A stretch of 64,000 nt of DNA from Drechslerella dactyloides (GCA_020064725.1 JAGTWJ010000001.1:2728001-2792000); one strand, 5' to 3'; shown: positions 32,620 to 43,943, counted from the stretch's first letter. The notes: generated by a model from the letters alone, not told the origin. Translations and numbers: made by a program.

Positions 32620-32956
32620 ACATGGGACGAGCGGTATGCATCGGTCGACATGGATGGATGCATTGAGTCGATATGCTGGGCACGATGCATAGGGCGAGGG
32701 TATGGTGTAGTTCATACATGTATATTGGCGTGGGTCCAATGCATTAGCTGTACCTGTCGGGTGGATAGATAGACTGCTGCAGGCGTTCCGGGTGGATATC
32801 AAATGTCATTCTGGCATCAAAGGCTAATATCGTAGAAGACTCCGGCTAGATACGGTGGTGGTGGTGACGGCCTTATCTTTCTTTCTTCGCATCCTCGCAA
32901 ACTGGTCGCTTGAATCGGCTGAAGGAAACCAACCCGAAACCGCTCGCCAATGCAAA

Positions 32957-32963
32957 TGACTCA
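32957..32963 (+). promoter_or_regulatory. Gcn4/CpcA (cross-pathway control) site
   Basis: TGACTCA, the exact Gcn4/CPC1 core, lies 11 bp before a TATAAAG and about 305 bp before the AsnRS start codon. Aminoacyl-tRNA synthetase genes are established members of the fungal general amino acid control regulon. Confidence 0.55.
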
Positions 32964-32974
32964 GTGCCCGCTGC

Positions 32975-32981
32975 TATAAAG
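32975..32981 (+). promoter_or_regulatory. TATA box of the AsnRS gene
   Basis: TATAAAG just downstream of the TGACTCA site. Confidence 0.45.
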
Positions 32982-33267
32982 TCGTCCGTCGCATCTTGCA
33001 ATGCTCGTTCTTGAGTTCCATTGTCTGTAGTTCATCATCATCATTACTTTCTGTGGTTGAGTACAATTCGGATTTAATATCGCGCTAGCATTTGCAACGG
33101 ACGCCAACAATTTTCCCTTATCTCCAACTACACTTTCTGCCCCACCATCCTTCCACGGTCGCCCGCCATCGCATATCACACGACACAGCGTCGTCCCACA
33201 GCTGCACACTTGCACCCGCATCCCGCATAGACCTATATAGAACATCGACATCGCTTTAGCAGTTACC

Positions 33268-35145
33268 ATGGCGGAATCATCAGCCGTCGCATCGGCCATG
33301 GAAGGTCTGTCAATGGACCACCCGGCCATCAGTATGTCTCCTAGGCCCCGCCTTGCATCAATACCCCACAGCCACTCACTCATACTGACAATCGCCAGTC
33401 TACATTGACGAGGACGGCGGCGTCGACTCGACCGACGTCCCAAACAGCCAAGAGACGCCCTACAAGACCCTCCTCTTCGCAATGTCGCTGCAGCCCCCGC
33501 CGACGACAACCTTCCACACACGCAAATCCAAGACGGTCGTACCGCCCGCCGAGGAGCCGTCGCTAGAGTACAAGCAGGTCTCCCCGACAGCTCTCAAGAA
33601 GGCCACAAAGCTACATGAAGTAGCCATGCGCAAGCGGGCAAAGGACGCTGCCTCCGCTGCCAAGCGTGAGAAGGACGCCGCTGATCGAGCGGAGAAGGAG
33701 CGACTGAAGCTTGAAGCGGCAAAGGCGTTCGTCCTGAAGGAGGATTCAAGTCTGCCGGTTGCCAAGTCGATTAAGATCAAGGAATCCACCGCTCATCGTG
33801 ATGCTCGCGTCAAGGTTTCCGGCTGGATTCACCGCCTGCGTGTACAGGCTCACATGATCTTCATCGTGCTCCGCGACGGAACTGGGTATCTGCAGTGCGT
33901 TCTGGAGGGAGATCTGACCAAGACGCTGGACGCCCTTCAATTCATTGAAGAAAGCACGATCACAATATACGGCACTATCAAGGCGCTGCCGGAGGGTAAA
34001 ACTGCCCCTGGCGGCCACGAGTTGACCGCGGATTACTACGTAGTCGTCGGCCGTGCGCCGGCCGGCGAAGAAGCCATCGGTACAATCGTCGCCCCGGATG
34101 CCGATCAGGCGCTGAAGCTTGATAAGCGCCACTTGGTCATCCGCGGTGAGCATGCCTCAGGCGTTCTTAAAGTCCGTGCTGGCGTCCTTCGCGCCTTCAG
34201 ACGGTCATTCGAGGAGCTCGGGTTGCTCGAGGTTACCCCGCCCTGCATGGTGCAGACCCAAGTCGAGGGCGGTGCCACGCTCTTCGACTTCAACTACTAT
34301 GGCGAAAAGGCTTTCCTCACACAATCGTCCCAGCTGTACCTGGAGACCTGTCTGCCGTCCCTCGGTGACGTCTTCTGCGTTCAAGAGAGCTTCAGGGCGG
34401 AGCGCAGCGTCACTCGAAGGCATCTGGCCGAGTTCACCCACATTGAAGCAGAGCTGGCGTTCATCAGCTTTGACGACCTGCTTACCCACCTGGAGGAGAT
34501 CATCAGCCGGATCCTCGAGTATGTCCTGGCCGACCCGCAGTGCAAGGACATCATCAAGGAGCTCCATCCGGATTTCAAGGTCCCGGAGCGGCCGTTCATG
34601 CGGATGACATATGAAGATGCGATCAAGTGGTTGAACGAGCATGACATCAAGACGGACGAGGGCAAGGACCACACCTTTGGCGAAGATATCGCCGAGGCCG
34701 CCGAGCGCAAGATGACAGACGAGATCGGCCGGCCGATCTTCCTGACGCATTTCCCGGTTGAGATCAAGTCTTTCTACATGAAGAAAGACCCGAAGGATCT
34801 TCGAGTCACCGAGAGTGTCGAGTAAGTACCACATACACCCATTTTTAGATGAAAAGATCGTCTGTGCTAACAATAGGGTTTACTAGCGTGCTCATGCCCG
34901 GCGTTGGCGAGATCGTCGGTGGGTCCATGCGTATGGACGACCTTCAGGAACTTATGGGCGGTTACGCACGTGAAGGAATCGACCCCGCCCCGTACTACTG
35001 GTTCACCGACCAGCGGAAGTACGGAACTTGTCCGCATGGTGGATACGGTCTGGGATTGGAGAGATTCCTGGCGTGGTTGTGCAACCGGTGGACGGTTAGG
35101 GAGTGCTGCTTGTACCCGCGCTATGTGGGTAGATGCACGCCATAG
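33268..35145 (+). CDS. Asparaginyl-tRNA synthetase, cytosolic (class IIb)
   Basis: Exons 33268-33331, 33399-34821 and 34887-35145 encode 581 residues. The N-terminal appendage has YIDEDGGVDSTD and PYKTLLFAM, typical of eukaryotic AsnRS, then a Lys/Ala-rich helix of about 60 residues likely to bind tRNA. The anticodon-binding OB fold starts at VKVSGWIHRLRVQ. Class II motifs: the region around EGGATLFDFNYYGEKAFLTQ, motif 2 with ESFRAERSVTRRHLAEFTHI, and motif 3 near GGYGLGLERFLAWLC. The AsnRS-type signature EGGATLF...YGEKAFLTQSSQLYLET separates it from AspRS. It charges tRNA-Asn with asparagine. The third exon restores VDVLMPGVGEIVGGS; the earlier AG at 34876 is too close to the branch point. 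A cross-pathway control site lies upstream. Confidence 0.95.
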
Positions 35146-35641
35146 TTACTTAGTTATATACCGCTGTACGGTCACTGCGATCAGGAATTGGTGGCTTTTG
35201 TGGGGACGTACACCTTTTACCCTTGCCTTTTTTTCCATTTTTTGTTTTAGGAACGCTTTTAGTTATAGATAGACTTATTGTTGCGAATTTCATGATACAC
35301 CCGTTTGCTTCTATACCGGATTTCCCTCTGCACTTCTGCAGTGAGACGTGATATGTAGAGCAGTAATGGCTTGGACGTTTGATGGAGAATATGCTATCGA
35401 ATTTGAACTACTAAAGATACAATTCCCTTAAATTTTAAAAGATACACCAAGAAATTCGCCAAACGCCAACTTCTGCTTTTCTGAAAATCAGACAGCCGAC
35501 GCACCTCTGCTGGTGATTAGTTAATACTACTGCTAATAGTGAAGGGGCCATTCTTAAGAAGATGGGAGGGAGGGCAACAGAGTGAAAACGAAAACAGAAT
35601 GCGAATATGGCGTGAAATTATTAGAAGACTCATTAGTAGAA
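35146..35641. other. Convergent intergenic region
   Basis: 3' UTRs of the AsnRS and pinin genes; no further feature seen. Confidence 0.5.
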
Positions 35642-36731
35642 TTAATATTCAACCATCTCTTCCTCTTCATCCCCAGGCTGTACAAGGGGTTCTGGGGACG
35701 GCTCTCTAGCTTTACTACCGCCGCCGCCGCTCTCGTTACCCTTCATGTCGTCGTTGTCGTCATCGTCGTGTCGTGAGGTATCGCTTTCGCGGGTCGGCGA
35801 ATCGTCCTTCATCACTGTGTCCTCCTTATCCTCGTGGGGTTCGTCGTGCTTACCACCGTCGTCGGGTCGGTTGACTACGGGTGATATAGGGTCTAGATCG
35901 TGCTGGTCGTGGTGGTCTCTCGGAGCTGCGGGGGGTGATGGTGATCGATTGCGGGCTGCCGTTTCCTTCTGTTGTTCGATTATGAGTTCTTGGGAGCGGA
36001 GGAGCTTCCAGGGGCGGTAGTACTGTGGCTATGGTCAGCACATTGCAAATTTTGGTTGGCGCTCATGGTGGGGTTGGGTGTATCGTACGATTTTAGGTCG
36101 TGCTCGCGTGGATAGGAAGTTCGCCATATGGCTTTCGTTGCGCCGTCGGACCTGCGCCTGCGTATTCAAGGCTCCGGTTAGCGCGCCATCGCCAATGTAA
36201 TGATACCAATACCGTCGTCTGCGTCTCGAGTGACAACGACGGTAGTGGGTATGGGGCATCGTACAGCATGACTGGCAAATGCCCGCTTCCCCTCCTCCTT
36301 CACCTCGCGGTTCCGGCGCAAACCTGCCCGCTCCTCCGCTTGCTGCACGCGCAGCTTCTCCTGCATCTTCGCATCAACTTCCTGGCGCTTCCTGGTCCGG
36401 GTGTCTTGCGAGACGCGGCCCAGGTTGCCCAGGATCGAGCCGAACAGGCGCTGACTGCGCGACTTTTCATCCTGGATGCTAGCGGGTCCCAGCCGCGTGC
36501 GCTTCGAGGACGGAGCTTCCGGGTCGTCGGTAGCGGGTGTCGGATCGGTTGATTCGCGGCGTTTCCGGTGTGGCGGCGACGGGAGCGTCGCGTTCGAGGG
36601 AATGACGACGGCGGACGCGATTCTGGAGGATTGGACGGATGGATGACGGGTTAGCATGCGGTCGAGTCTTCGGATGGAAACTCAGAGGGAAGAAGATGAA
36701 GCGGAGCTTACAACGGGGCGTCGGCGGACAT
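35642..36731 (-). CDS. Pinin/SDK/memA domain protein
   Basis: Exons 36731-36712 (20 nt), 36622-36265, 36157-36089 and 36022-35642 encode 275 residues. The pinin domain starts at SRSQRLFGSILGNLGRV (about residue 64), continues with a charged coiled coil (KRQEVDAKMQEKLRVQQAEE and following), and ends at NFLSTRARPKIYYRPWKLL, the typical PxIYYxP end of the family. The tail is acidic and Ser-rich and ends EEEEMVEY. Pinin binds the exon-junction-linked ASAP/PSAP complex and modulates splicing and transcription in animals; a nuclear role is inferred here. The third exon (23 codons) lies wholly inside the domain. The start region diverges from MED22 with 229 bp between ATGs. Confidence 0.88.
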
Positions 36732-36960
36732 GGTGGAGGTTGCGCGCGACGAGCGGCGTTCCGTCGAAGATGAGTTGAAGGTGAGGTTGAAGTCGAGATT
36801 CGGAGCCGAGTCTGGGCGGTGGTCGCTCAGCTTTGGTGCTGTACTCACTCACTCCATCCTCCGTACATGATCCTCACCACCGCCACGACACGCCGAGTCT
36901 CGTGAAACCCATCCTCGACGCCGTTTATTCTCGAGCTGGATAGAGATTGAAGAGCGAGCT

Positions 36961-37655
36961 ATGGAGAATCCGGCGTACACGGCGCCGTCGCAGCAGAGCA
37001 CGGCTCTATCAAGTATGTCTTCCCGCCAGCGCTGCAGCGGAATCTCGAGCTAATGTCGCGCCGCTGCAGGAATCAATGCCTACCAGACGAACCTTCTGCT
37101 GAGGTTCCAGAACATCATTCAGCTTGCCACAGTATGAGCCTCTGTTTATTCTATCTCCCTATCTTGTCTATCTATATGTCTATCTATCTGTTTGTCTGTT
37201 TGTCTGTCTGTCCGTTCTGTGGCGAAGCTTACATTATTCTCTTGATCAATCGTAGGAGGACACCCAAGACTTGACGATGGCCGCCACGCAGGCCCACCAG
37301 ATCCAAGTCCACACTGCTTCACTGGTTCGTCTAATCCATCTTATCTTTCTCTCTTTCATAGTCGTATAGATACTCCTTGTCATCGTTGTTTTCATCGCTA
37401 ACATTGTGACTGTGCTCTGTACTGTAGGTCAAGACTGTCGAGGACCTGCTGACGTTGACTCGCGCGCTCAAGGAAGCCTGGCTGTTCGGCCAGATGGGCG
37501 AAGATGTTGTCGATGATGCGAGCGGCGCCGCCGCCGCCAACGGCAAAGACAGTCAGGACGTGGAAGAGGATGCGAAGGCCGTCATTGACTGGCTGAAGAA
37601 CAAGATTCGGGAAGGCAACGTCGAGGAAGACGACGGTCACGGTGCCGCTGCCTGA
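36961..37655 (+). CDS. MED22: Mediator head subunit Med22 (Srb6)
   Basis: Exons 36961-37012, 37070-37131, 37256-37324 and 37428-37655 encode 136 residues. Conserved blocks: INAYQTNLLLRFQNIIQLA, then AATQAHQIQVHTASLVKTVE, then DLLTLTRALKEAWLFGQMGE, the hallmark ending of Med22. Med22 pairs with Med11 in the four-helix bundle of the Mediator head and links RNA polymerase II and TFIIH to activators. The tail after residue 100 is acidic and fungal-specific. The third intron uses gttcgt as donor, weaker than the others, but both frame and family support it. Confidence 0.93.
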
Positions 37656-37759
37656 AAACACCGTGCTGGGGAGCTGCATAAGAAGCGGTGGTGAGACAGA
37701 TGTACGAGACTGCAACGTTCTCAGAGCAGGGAGAGTGAGGCTATCGCTTACCTTGCTCT

Positions 37760-38644
37760 CTAGGCGGATTTGAAGGGACCACCGAAGCGCTTCCCGCTCC
37801 TGGTGACCTTGCTGGAGTAGCGCAGCTTTCCAATCGATGGGAGCTGCCTCGCGTACATGACCAGGAGCTGTGCCTCTGTACGGCGAGGGCGGCGGCCATT
37901 CTTGCCAATTGGGCGCTTGTCCTTGTCGTCGTCCGAGTCGCTTTCAGTTGAATCATCATCGTTTGCATCCTTTGCCGCGCTGCTTCCCTTCTTTCTGGTA
38001 GCTGGGGTAGGTGTATTGTCGTCCTCGCTGTCACCACCGGCTCCAGCATCATCATTGTCATCTGCAGTGCCGCTACCCTTGCCGGTTTTGGTGACGGTCG
38101 TGCCAGCTGCTTTTTGTGCCTTTCTCGCGGCGCGCGCTTGGTCTGTTGGAGTGAGGTGATTAGTGACAATCCTCCTCTGCGCCTTCTTTGAAGCGACGGC
38201 GAAGTCTGGCGGGTACTTTAGCCCGTCCTTTGCGAGGGTTTTGGCACGGGAGAACACACCTTCGATCTGTTTTCCTGGGGCGGGTGTGGTGGCCGCGGCG
38301 GCTTTCTTGGTGGTGGTGCGTAAGGCTGTGGAGATCTTAGAGCTCTTGCTTGTGGCTGCGGACTTCTTCGAGGCTTTGCTTGAGGCTGTGGAATTCTTAG
38401 ATGCGATAGACTTCTTAGACGCGGTGGACTTCTTTGATTTGCTTTCGGTGGCTTTCTTTGGAGATCCGATTGGCGACATGATTGGAGATTCGTCTGAAGA
38501 TTCAACTGAAGAGTCGACTGAAGATTCTGCTGGGGATCCTGGCATCGTCTCGGGCGGTACTGTGGCAGATCTTTCGGAACGGGTGCGGAAACGCTTCGTG
38601 GAAGGCTCCGGTGTCGGTGCTACGGACTTTCTTTTCTGGGCCAT
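37760..38644 (-). CDS. Uncharacterised Lys/Ser-rich nuclear protein
   Basis: Single exon, 294 residues. It starts MAQKRKSVAPTPEPSTKRFR, with bipartite NLS-like basic clusters. Residues 40-110 are a low-complexity run of Ser/Lys/Thr/Ala with histone-H1-like SKKS and TTKK units. A more ordered part near 125-165 (EGVFSRAKTLAKDGLKYPPDF, then a basic helix) is followed by a Gly/Asp acidic linker and a C-terminal block GKNGRRPRRTEAQLLVMYARQL ending SGKRFGGPFKSA. I do not recognise a family. Composition suggests a chromatin- or nucleolus-associated protein. It converges on MED22 with about 105 bp between stops. Confidence 0.7.
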   Translation of the reverse strand: MAQKRKSVAPTPEPSTKRFRTRSERSATVPPETMPGSPAESSVDSSVESSDESPIMSPIGSPKKATESKSKKSTASKKSIASKNSTASSKASKKSAATSKSSKISTALRTTTKKAAAATTPAPGKQIEGVFSRAKTLAKDGLKYPPDFAVASKKAQRRIVTNHLTPTDQARAARKAQKAAGTTVTKTGKGSGTADDNDDAGAGGDSEDDNTPTPATRKKGSSAAKDANDDDSTESDSDDDKDKRPIGKNGRRPRRTEAQLLVMYARQLPSIGKLRYSSKVTRSGKRFGGPFKSA

Positions 38645-39246
38645 TATGTATCTCGACGCTTAGGTTTATGGAAACTTGTCTGATAGCTTCACTCGAATGT
38701 ATGTGTTCTTCAGATGGATACGCTTGTCTATACGATCAATCTACGAGAAGTTTCAAGGCGATAGTGCAGATGGTAGCGATGAGGATGGTGCGACTGGGGG
38801 TGATGGTTGGGTTCCGCAGCTTGCTTGGGGGACGAATAAGCGGAGTGTCGCAGCTATTATGAGATATCCTACGGGTGTTAACGCGTTTCCTAGTCTTCTG
38901 GCGGGACGTTTATCTGCGGCTCTCCAACCTCAGACTCGTGAAACAAGATTGTTTTGCTGTCGGTATTATATTGTACGTCGAGTCAAGAGTGCGGAAACGA
39001 ACAAAGGCCGGGTTGCGCACCCTGCACTGCGGTGGTATTTATCATAATTGTTTCACGGCGGAACGTAGACTTAACACGCCGCTTTGTTCTAAACTACCAC
39101 TCTCAAAATACAACGTAGCCTGTGCGTGCACCCAAGAGTAGTAATATGTGTGAGATAGGCGTTGACATACGATACGTTGATATCTCCCTACTCGAATAGT
39201 CAAAGGCACGCGCAGTCTCTCACGTGGACGATAAAAAAATTCAGAA
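38645..39246. other. Intergenic, upstream of the nuclear protein
   Basis: About 600 bp. A plus-strand frame without ATG at 38676-39047 has no recognised motif. Treated as promoter DNA. Confidence 0.4.
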
Positions 39247-39576
39247 TTATTCATTGAGTTCATGGTTGGATCCATTCCTCGAGAGCTGGCTATAAATGCG
39301 ATAAGATACGCGGAACTCATTTGCTAGATAGTCTGCGAAATCAATTGTATATACGTTGCCTTCCATGTGTCCGCCAGTTCCTTGCTCATTGATAGCTACC
39401 GCTGCCTGTTCGCGATGTCTGTAATACGAAATCGCTTTGAATTCTCCTTGCATGTTGACAAAATTGTGGTTTTTGAGGGGATTGCTGAAAGGCCCTTCGT
39501 GCGTGTCTGGCCCGCGAGACCAAGACAATGCATACTGCAGCAAAGTTCCACGGAGTGAGGCTACTGCTGCTACCAT
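39247..39576 (-). CDS. Possible small protein of unknown function (109 aa)
   Basis: ATG 39576 to stop 39247. The later half (GEFKAISYYRHREQ, GNVYTIDFADYLANEFRVSY) has a protein-like mix of aromatic and charged residues, with no known domain. It lies 77 bp downstream of the membrane-protein gene on the same strand, so it could also be 3' UTR of that gene. No strong signal peptide. Confidence 0.3.
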   Translation of the reverse strand: MVAAVASLRGTLLQYALSWSRGPDTHEGPFSNPLKNHNFVNMQGEFKAISYYRHREQAAVAINEQGTGGHMEGNVYTIDFADYLANEFRVSYRIYSQLSRNGSNHELNE

Positions 39577-39653
39577 TCAAGCTGAGGGATCTGGTGCTTG
39601 AACGTTGTCCACAATGTAAAGGTACAATCGTGGCGCTAACAGCCGTAGTTAGG

Positions 39654-41131
39654 TTAAGGATAATGATGGACTGTAGAAAAGGCAGGGTTGCCGTGACCGG
39701 TTGATTGTGTCGTCTCTTCCGTTGGCTGTTGATGTCTTTTCTCCTGCCAATGACCTTGGAGGCAAATTTCAATGTCAGAATCACAGGCGCTCTTGCTGCT
39801 AACGATATGCTCCGTTGTCTCCTCAAGCCGAAGGGAAAACAAGTAGTACTTACTGTAACCGCTCTCGATAAGAGCTATCGCAATTAGGGACAACATGAAT
39901 ACGGGTATGAGCTGCCCGAAGGTGAAAAAATTGTTTTCCGGATTTTTACCATCCTCGCTTGGCTCATACCATTCTGTGCGATCCAACCATCGTCGCATGT
40001 GCCGGATATAAATAAACGTGTAGATGGCTATCCAGCATCCCCCGCCAAGGGTCAGTATTTTGCACATCCATATAATTTTACGTATCCATCGGCTCACGTT
40101 TGAGTCTGATTTGTTTAGACCCAGTGCCCGTTGGAAAACCCCGAACAGAACTGCAAGAGCGTACATCAAGGTTAAAAAGATCCATTGACTGTATCCGTGT
40201 ACAAACCTGCCATTAGCAACTGAGCCGAGGATCGCATTGCGGAAATTATCTGTGGTCTTGACTAAGTCCCCGAGACTGTCCAAAAAGCGAGTGTTGGCTG
40301 ATTGATAGCATGCCGCGGGCAAAAGCATGGCGACAGACACGGTGTCTAATGGATTCAAGCTGACACCGAGTTCCGGGATTGCTGTCGGGAACGAGACTGG
40401 GTTGGAGTTTAAGGTCTGTTGGTTGATGAAAAGGAGGCCGCTCCATACTACGATAAGGGTAATGGCCACTATGCGGAGGGTGGCGAGAAGCAAGTTGTCA
40501 AAATATTCCGGCAGCACCAATATCGCGGACACATGGGTAGTCATCGTCATGAGAATGAGGTTGGCGATGATATTGTAATGATAAGCTGAGACATCGCAAC
40601 CCCGAGAGTATCGAATCGATATAGCTAGTGACAGCCCGGTTACAATCTGTTGGTCGCTGAGACTGATGATGAGGTCCTGGACGACTTGCTCGACCCATCT
40701 CAAGTTCCTGTCTCTATGATGTGAAAAGGGCAACCATGTTAAAATTTGACCGATAAGTGTATACAATAGGGAGTCAACTCCAAATACCTTCTCTTTCTCG
40801 TGGCCTTTTCTCCTCTGCTACTTCGTCCTGAACAGCAGCCAAAAAAGTCGAAAAGTTCTAGGTATTGACGGACTGCCAGGATCAAGCAGAGAATGAGTGT
40901 AGTGAAAGAACCGGCGGCAAACGCAATGAGCACCTAATTCATTGTGAGTTAGATGCTGTTAGTATACTAACATGCTGATTATTCTATGGTAATAAGCAAT
41001 CGTGGGAACTCGAAGCATACCCCCCATCCTGCTACATCGGCGTCTGTCTGAAACTTTCCCTTAGCCACGGTTACACACTTTGCTGCATCATCACCGAAGT
41101 CGCATGTCAACTTTGAGCTCGTTTTACCCAT
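39654..41131 (-). CDS. Fungal multi-pass membrane protein, unknown function
   Basis: Exons 41131-41021, 40933-40788 and 40713-39654 encode 438 residues. The N-terminal part has a first membrane helix (VLIAFAAGSFTTLILCLILA), a Cys-rich basic loop, then DRNLRWVEQVVQDLIISLSD and QQIVTGLSLAI, followed by SAYHYNIIANLILMTMTTH. This SDQQ-TG / YH order is shared by a large family of uncharacterised fungal integral membrane proteins. Five further hydrophobic segments follow, the last (FFTFGQLIPVFMLSLIAIALIES) before a hydrophilic tail. A strong donor at 39853 and acceptor at 39755 define a possible in-frame 99-nt intron in the tail; splicing it would give 405 residues. A TATA box lies 100 bp upstream. 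Confidence 0.8.
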
Positions 41132-41231
41132 TCTGTTTAGAATGTTCTGCGGAAATGCAGAATGCCGAAGGTTCTGGTTTCGTAGAGACTGAAAGGGGAA
41201 TTCTCCAACGGACGTCCTGCTCTGGCTCTAG

Positions 41232-41239
41232 CTTATATA
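41232..41239 (-). promoter_or_regulatory. TATA box of the membrane-protein gene
   Basis: TATATAAG on the minus strand, about 100 bp upstream of the ATG. Confidence 0.45.
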
Positions 41240-43251
41240 CTTCTTTCCATCATTTTGATCATAAATGTAAATGCAGGCGTTACCTCTACGAAAAGATGAA
41301 GCGCGAGACAATTGGTCAACGTTAAAGCTGTTCATTTAGACAGCCTGAGTCGGTAGCACGCCATCCAGCCGCAGCTGGCCATGACGGGGTCAATTACCAT
41401 TGGTTCCTACAGTTCTGTGGACGTAGGGGGAGTGGTACAAAGGTGGGGCTCAAATTGCATTTGTTACCCATTTCATCATATCGTAGTTGAGCCTTCTTCC
41501 TATCTCAGTAGATATTCGGATAGCGGTACAGATGTAATTCAGGAAGACACAAGGCTGTCAAGATAAATGCCTCAAATGACAAATTCTATGCGGCACGGGG
41601 CTTCTGAGGCTGTTACATGCAAGCCAAGTTTTGCTGTCACGCCGCATGCTTTTTGGGATGCAATATTGTCTCCTTCGCAGACCTCTCGGATGTCCTGTAT
41701 ACATGTATCGCATACAGTGGGGTTGAAACATGCGGCTCTATAATTAGTAGGCGATAGCAGCTCACTATTACGAAAGACGCCTGAGATTAGTACTTGCTTA
41801 GTCTATGCACATACAAGCTATCCACAGTTCTTATCGACCTCGCACTCTTTCTCGACTTCTAAGTGAATTCTTGTGTGCTGACTTGTTGGCAACACATGTT
41901 CATGTTGCAAATTTGAAAGCCTCGTGCAATCAGCTCGGCAATACTTGTCGCATCACGAAAGGCTGAACTCGTATCGTGGGCACTAAACAAGAAATTATTC
42001 CGCCAAATAAAACGCCCTTCTCATACTATTGGAGGAGAACGCGCCACAGAAGCGGGTTATCAATTCAGGTTTCGTCTTGGCGATATCGCGATGCATGCAA
42101 CTTACGCCAATCACCCCCAGGGGCCTAGGCAGCAACTGCAGCATCAACATCCAGATATCCATCTCAAGATAGTTGTAATGGGGTGGCAGGAAACTTTTCC
42201 TAGGGTCCTCTATCGCCGATCAAGGTTGCCTCCCTAACGGGGTTATAGTAGCCGTCCTATAGGATCGTATTCTAATCTAATTCGACAACCCGAATATCGA
42301 ATAAGCATTCGAGTGTGGGGAACTCGTGATCACAAGAGCCAACTACGGGGAAGCGAAGATCAATAACTTCATAGATATCACGTTGCACTAGGCCTCCAGG
42401 AAGGGGGTTTACCTCTCTCTTTTTTGGTTTATCTGCGATACTTGGGGCTCGTGCAGCTGCAGCCGGCTCAGAGCCAGATCCTACTTTTGAACTAGTCAAT
42501 AGATTAATTCGCTTATGACGGCTATTGGGTGGCTTGCAAGTCTAACCTTTCCTCAGAAACTACGCACCCCTGTGGCCTGTGTGCATATGGTCTTTGGCTT
42601 GCGGAGCCTAGCTGTCCACAACGTGAACAAGTACTTTTCTGAGGTTAGGAAGCAGCCTAGTTGCGGTTAGTACTAGTCTATCGATGCTATTCAATGTCAG
42701 AGTGGTCTTAACAGTTTTGATCTGACTGTGCTCCAGTTGGCATTTTAGAACAATAACAAACCCTACCAAGAATTCATCTTTATCTCAGAGCATAGAAGTT
42801 TTATAGTCACCGGGTGAGGTAAACTTCTACCTGTTGCTCGCACAAAAAGTCGTGAAGAAATCAGCACGTGAACTGCAGTTTATTGAGTCGACCTTGTCTC
42901 GTGAACCAGATTGCCGTACTTTACCCAGCGAAGGCAATGGTTGGCTTTCTTAAATCTGAATAGAGCGAATGGTGTTCTTGAGGATTATGGACTACTTGGT
43001 CGGGAAATAACTCAGTACTAATGAAAGTGTATGCAATATATTCGGTATTCCAATTGCTATAATTGGTCTAAGGCTACTTACTAGATTGGCTGTTCAGTGT
43101 CCATTATGACATTGTTTTTTTCCCTTTTTTTGTGTTTGAAAGGCTGGTGTTTGGCGAACTCTCCCGCGAGTATAGACACAAATTTGACTTTCGACACAAA
43201 GTGAATCGGATCCGTTGTCAAAAATCTGGTTTTCCAAAAAAAAAAAAAAAA

Positions 43252-43312
43252 AATGACACCATAATTTTCTTTGATTTTCCCATGACATCTACCGTTGGTT
43301 GATGATAAAATT
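43252..43312 (+). repeat. Diverged repeat R1, copy a (copy b at 43790-43850)
   Basis: The two 61-bp segments share aatgacac..taattttct and acatctacc blocks in the same order. Copy a follows an A18 run at 43236-43253. Confidence 0.55.
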
Positions 43313-43380
43313 ACTATCTAAACTAGAAGGCCGCGTCGCGGCATTTAAACTCGACTGCGCCGTATACCTATAGGTAATAA

Positions 43381-43700
43381 TTTAGATGCTGTAGAGAGAC
43401 ACCTTCAGTCAGCACCCTTATATATACCCACCACCACCACCCATCCCATATAAAAGCGTCAACTGCAAGGTATATTGGCGTTTATATCTGTACCCATACC
43501 TGTGCCTATGCCTTTGCCATCTTTTTGTACCTATAACTATACCTATTACTAACCACCGAGTATTTTCTAAAAGCCTCTGGAATTAAAAATAATATATTTT
43601 TTTAACCAAGTGCCCGCGCCCACCTCTCTCTCGTATTAAGTTTATATAGTATAGATTATTAAGTAAGTTTAACAAAGACCCTCTTTGCAGTCGGCAAATC
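43381..43700 (+). repeat. Diverged repeat R3, copy a (copy b at 46081-46330)
   Basis: Colinear short matches to 46081-46330: cttcagtcagca-ccct-atata-accca, a CCTGTGCCTATG-type tract, cgag..ggaattaaaaa and ttaagt..gtttaaca..accctc. Both copies have the same orientation and flank the F-box-like gene. Confidence 0.5.
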
Positions 43701-43720
43701 TCTCTTACTAACGTTCTAGT

Positions 43721-43786
43721 GAGGATATCAGGATGCTCCTGCCCACCGGGAGCCATCCTTTCCCCATCATCATTACATCAACCCCA
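43721..43786 (+). repeat. 66-bp repeat R2, copy a
   Basis: The copy at 43878-43943 is about 85-90 percent identical, sharing ccaccgggagccat and ctttccccatcatcattac. The second copy contains the TATA box and leader of the F-box-like gene. Confidence 0.7.
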
Positions 43787-43789
43787 CGA

Positions 43790-43850
43790 AAATGACACTG
43801 TAATTTTCTCTAATTATCTTATAACATCTACCACTGATCAATAATTTTTT
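43790..43850 (+). repeat. Diverged repeat R1, copy b
   Basis: Second copy of the segment at 43252-43312, lying between the two R2 copies. Confidence 0.55.
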
Positions 43851-43877
43851 TTAATTCTCTCCTCCTAAAGTCCCAGC

Positions 43878-43943
43878 GAGTATATAGGGATGGCTCCTGT
43901 CCACCGGGAGCCATACTTTCCCCATCATCATTACATCAACCCC
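43878..43943 (+). repeat. 66-bp repeat R2, copy b
   Basis: Ends 31 bp before the F-box-like ATG and includes TATATAGG at 43881-43888, 87 bp upstream of the start codon. Confidence 0.7.

Larger units (their letters stand above)
32620..33267. other. Promoter region of the AsnRS gene
   Basis: About 650 bp. The main features are a Gcn4/CPC1-type site and a TATA box (listed separately), followed by a leader of up to about 250 nt. Confidence 0.55.

Noticed and set aside
43236..43253. A18 run as retrotransposon poly-A tail
   Set aside because: No upstream reverse transcriptase or SINE body and no target-site duplication seen.
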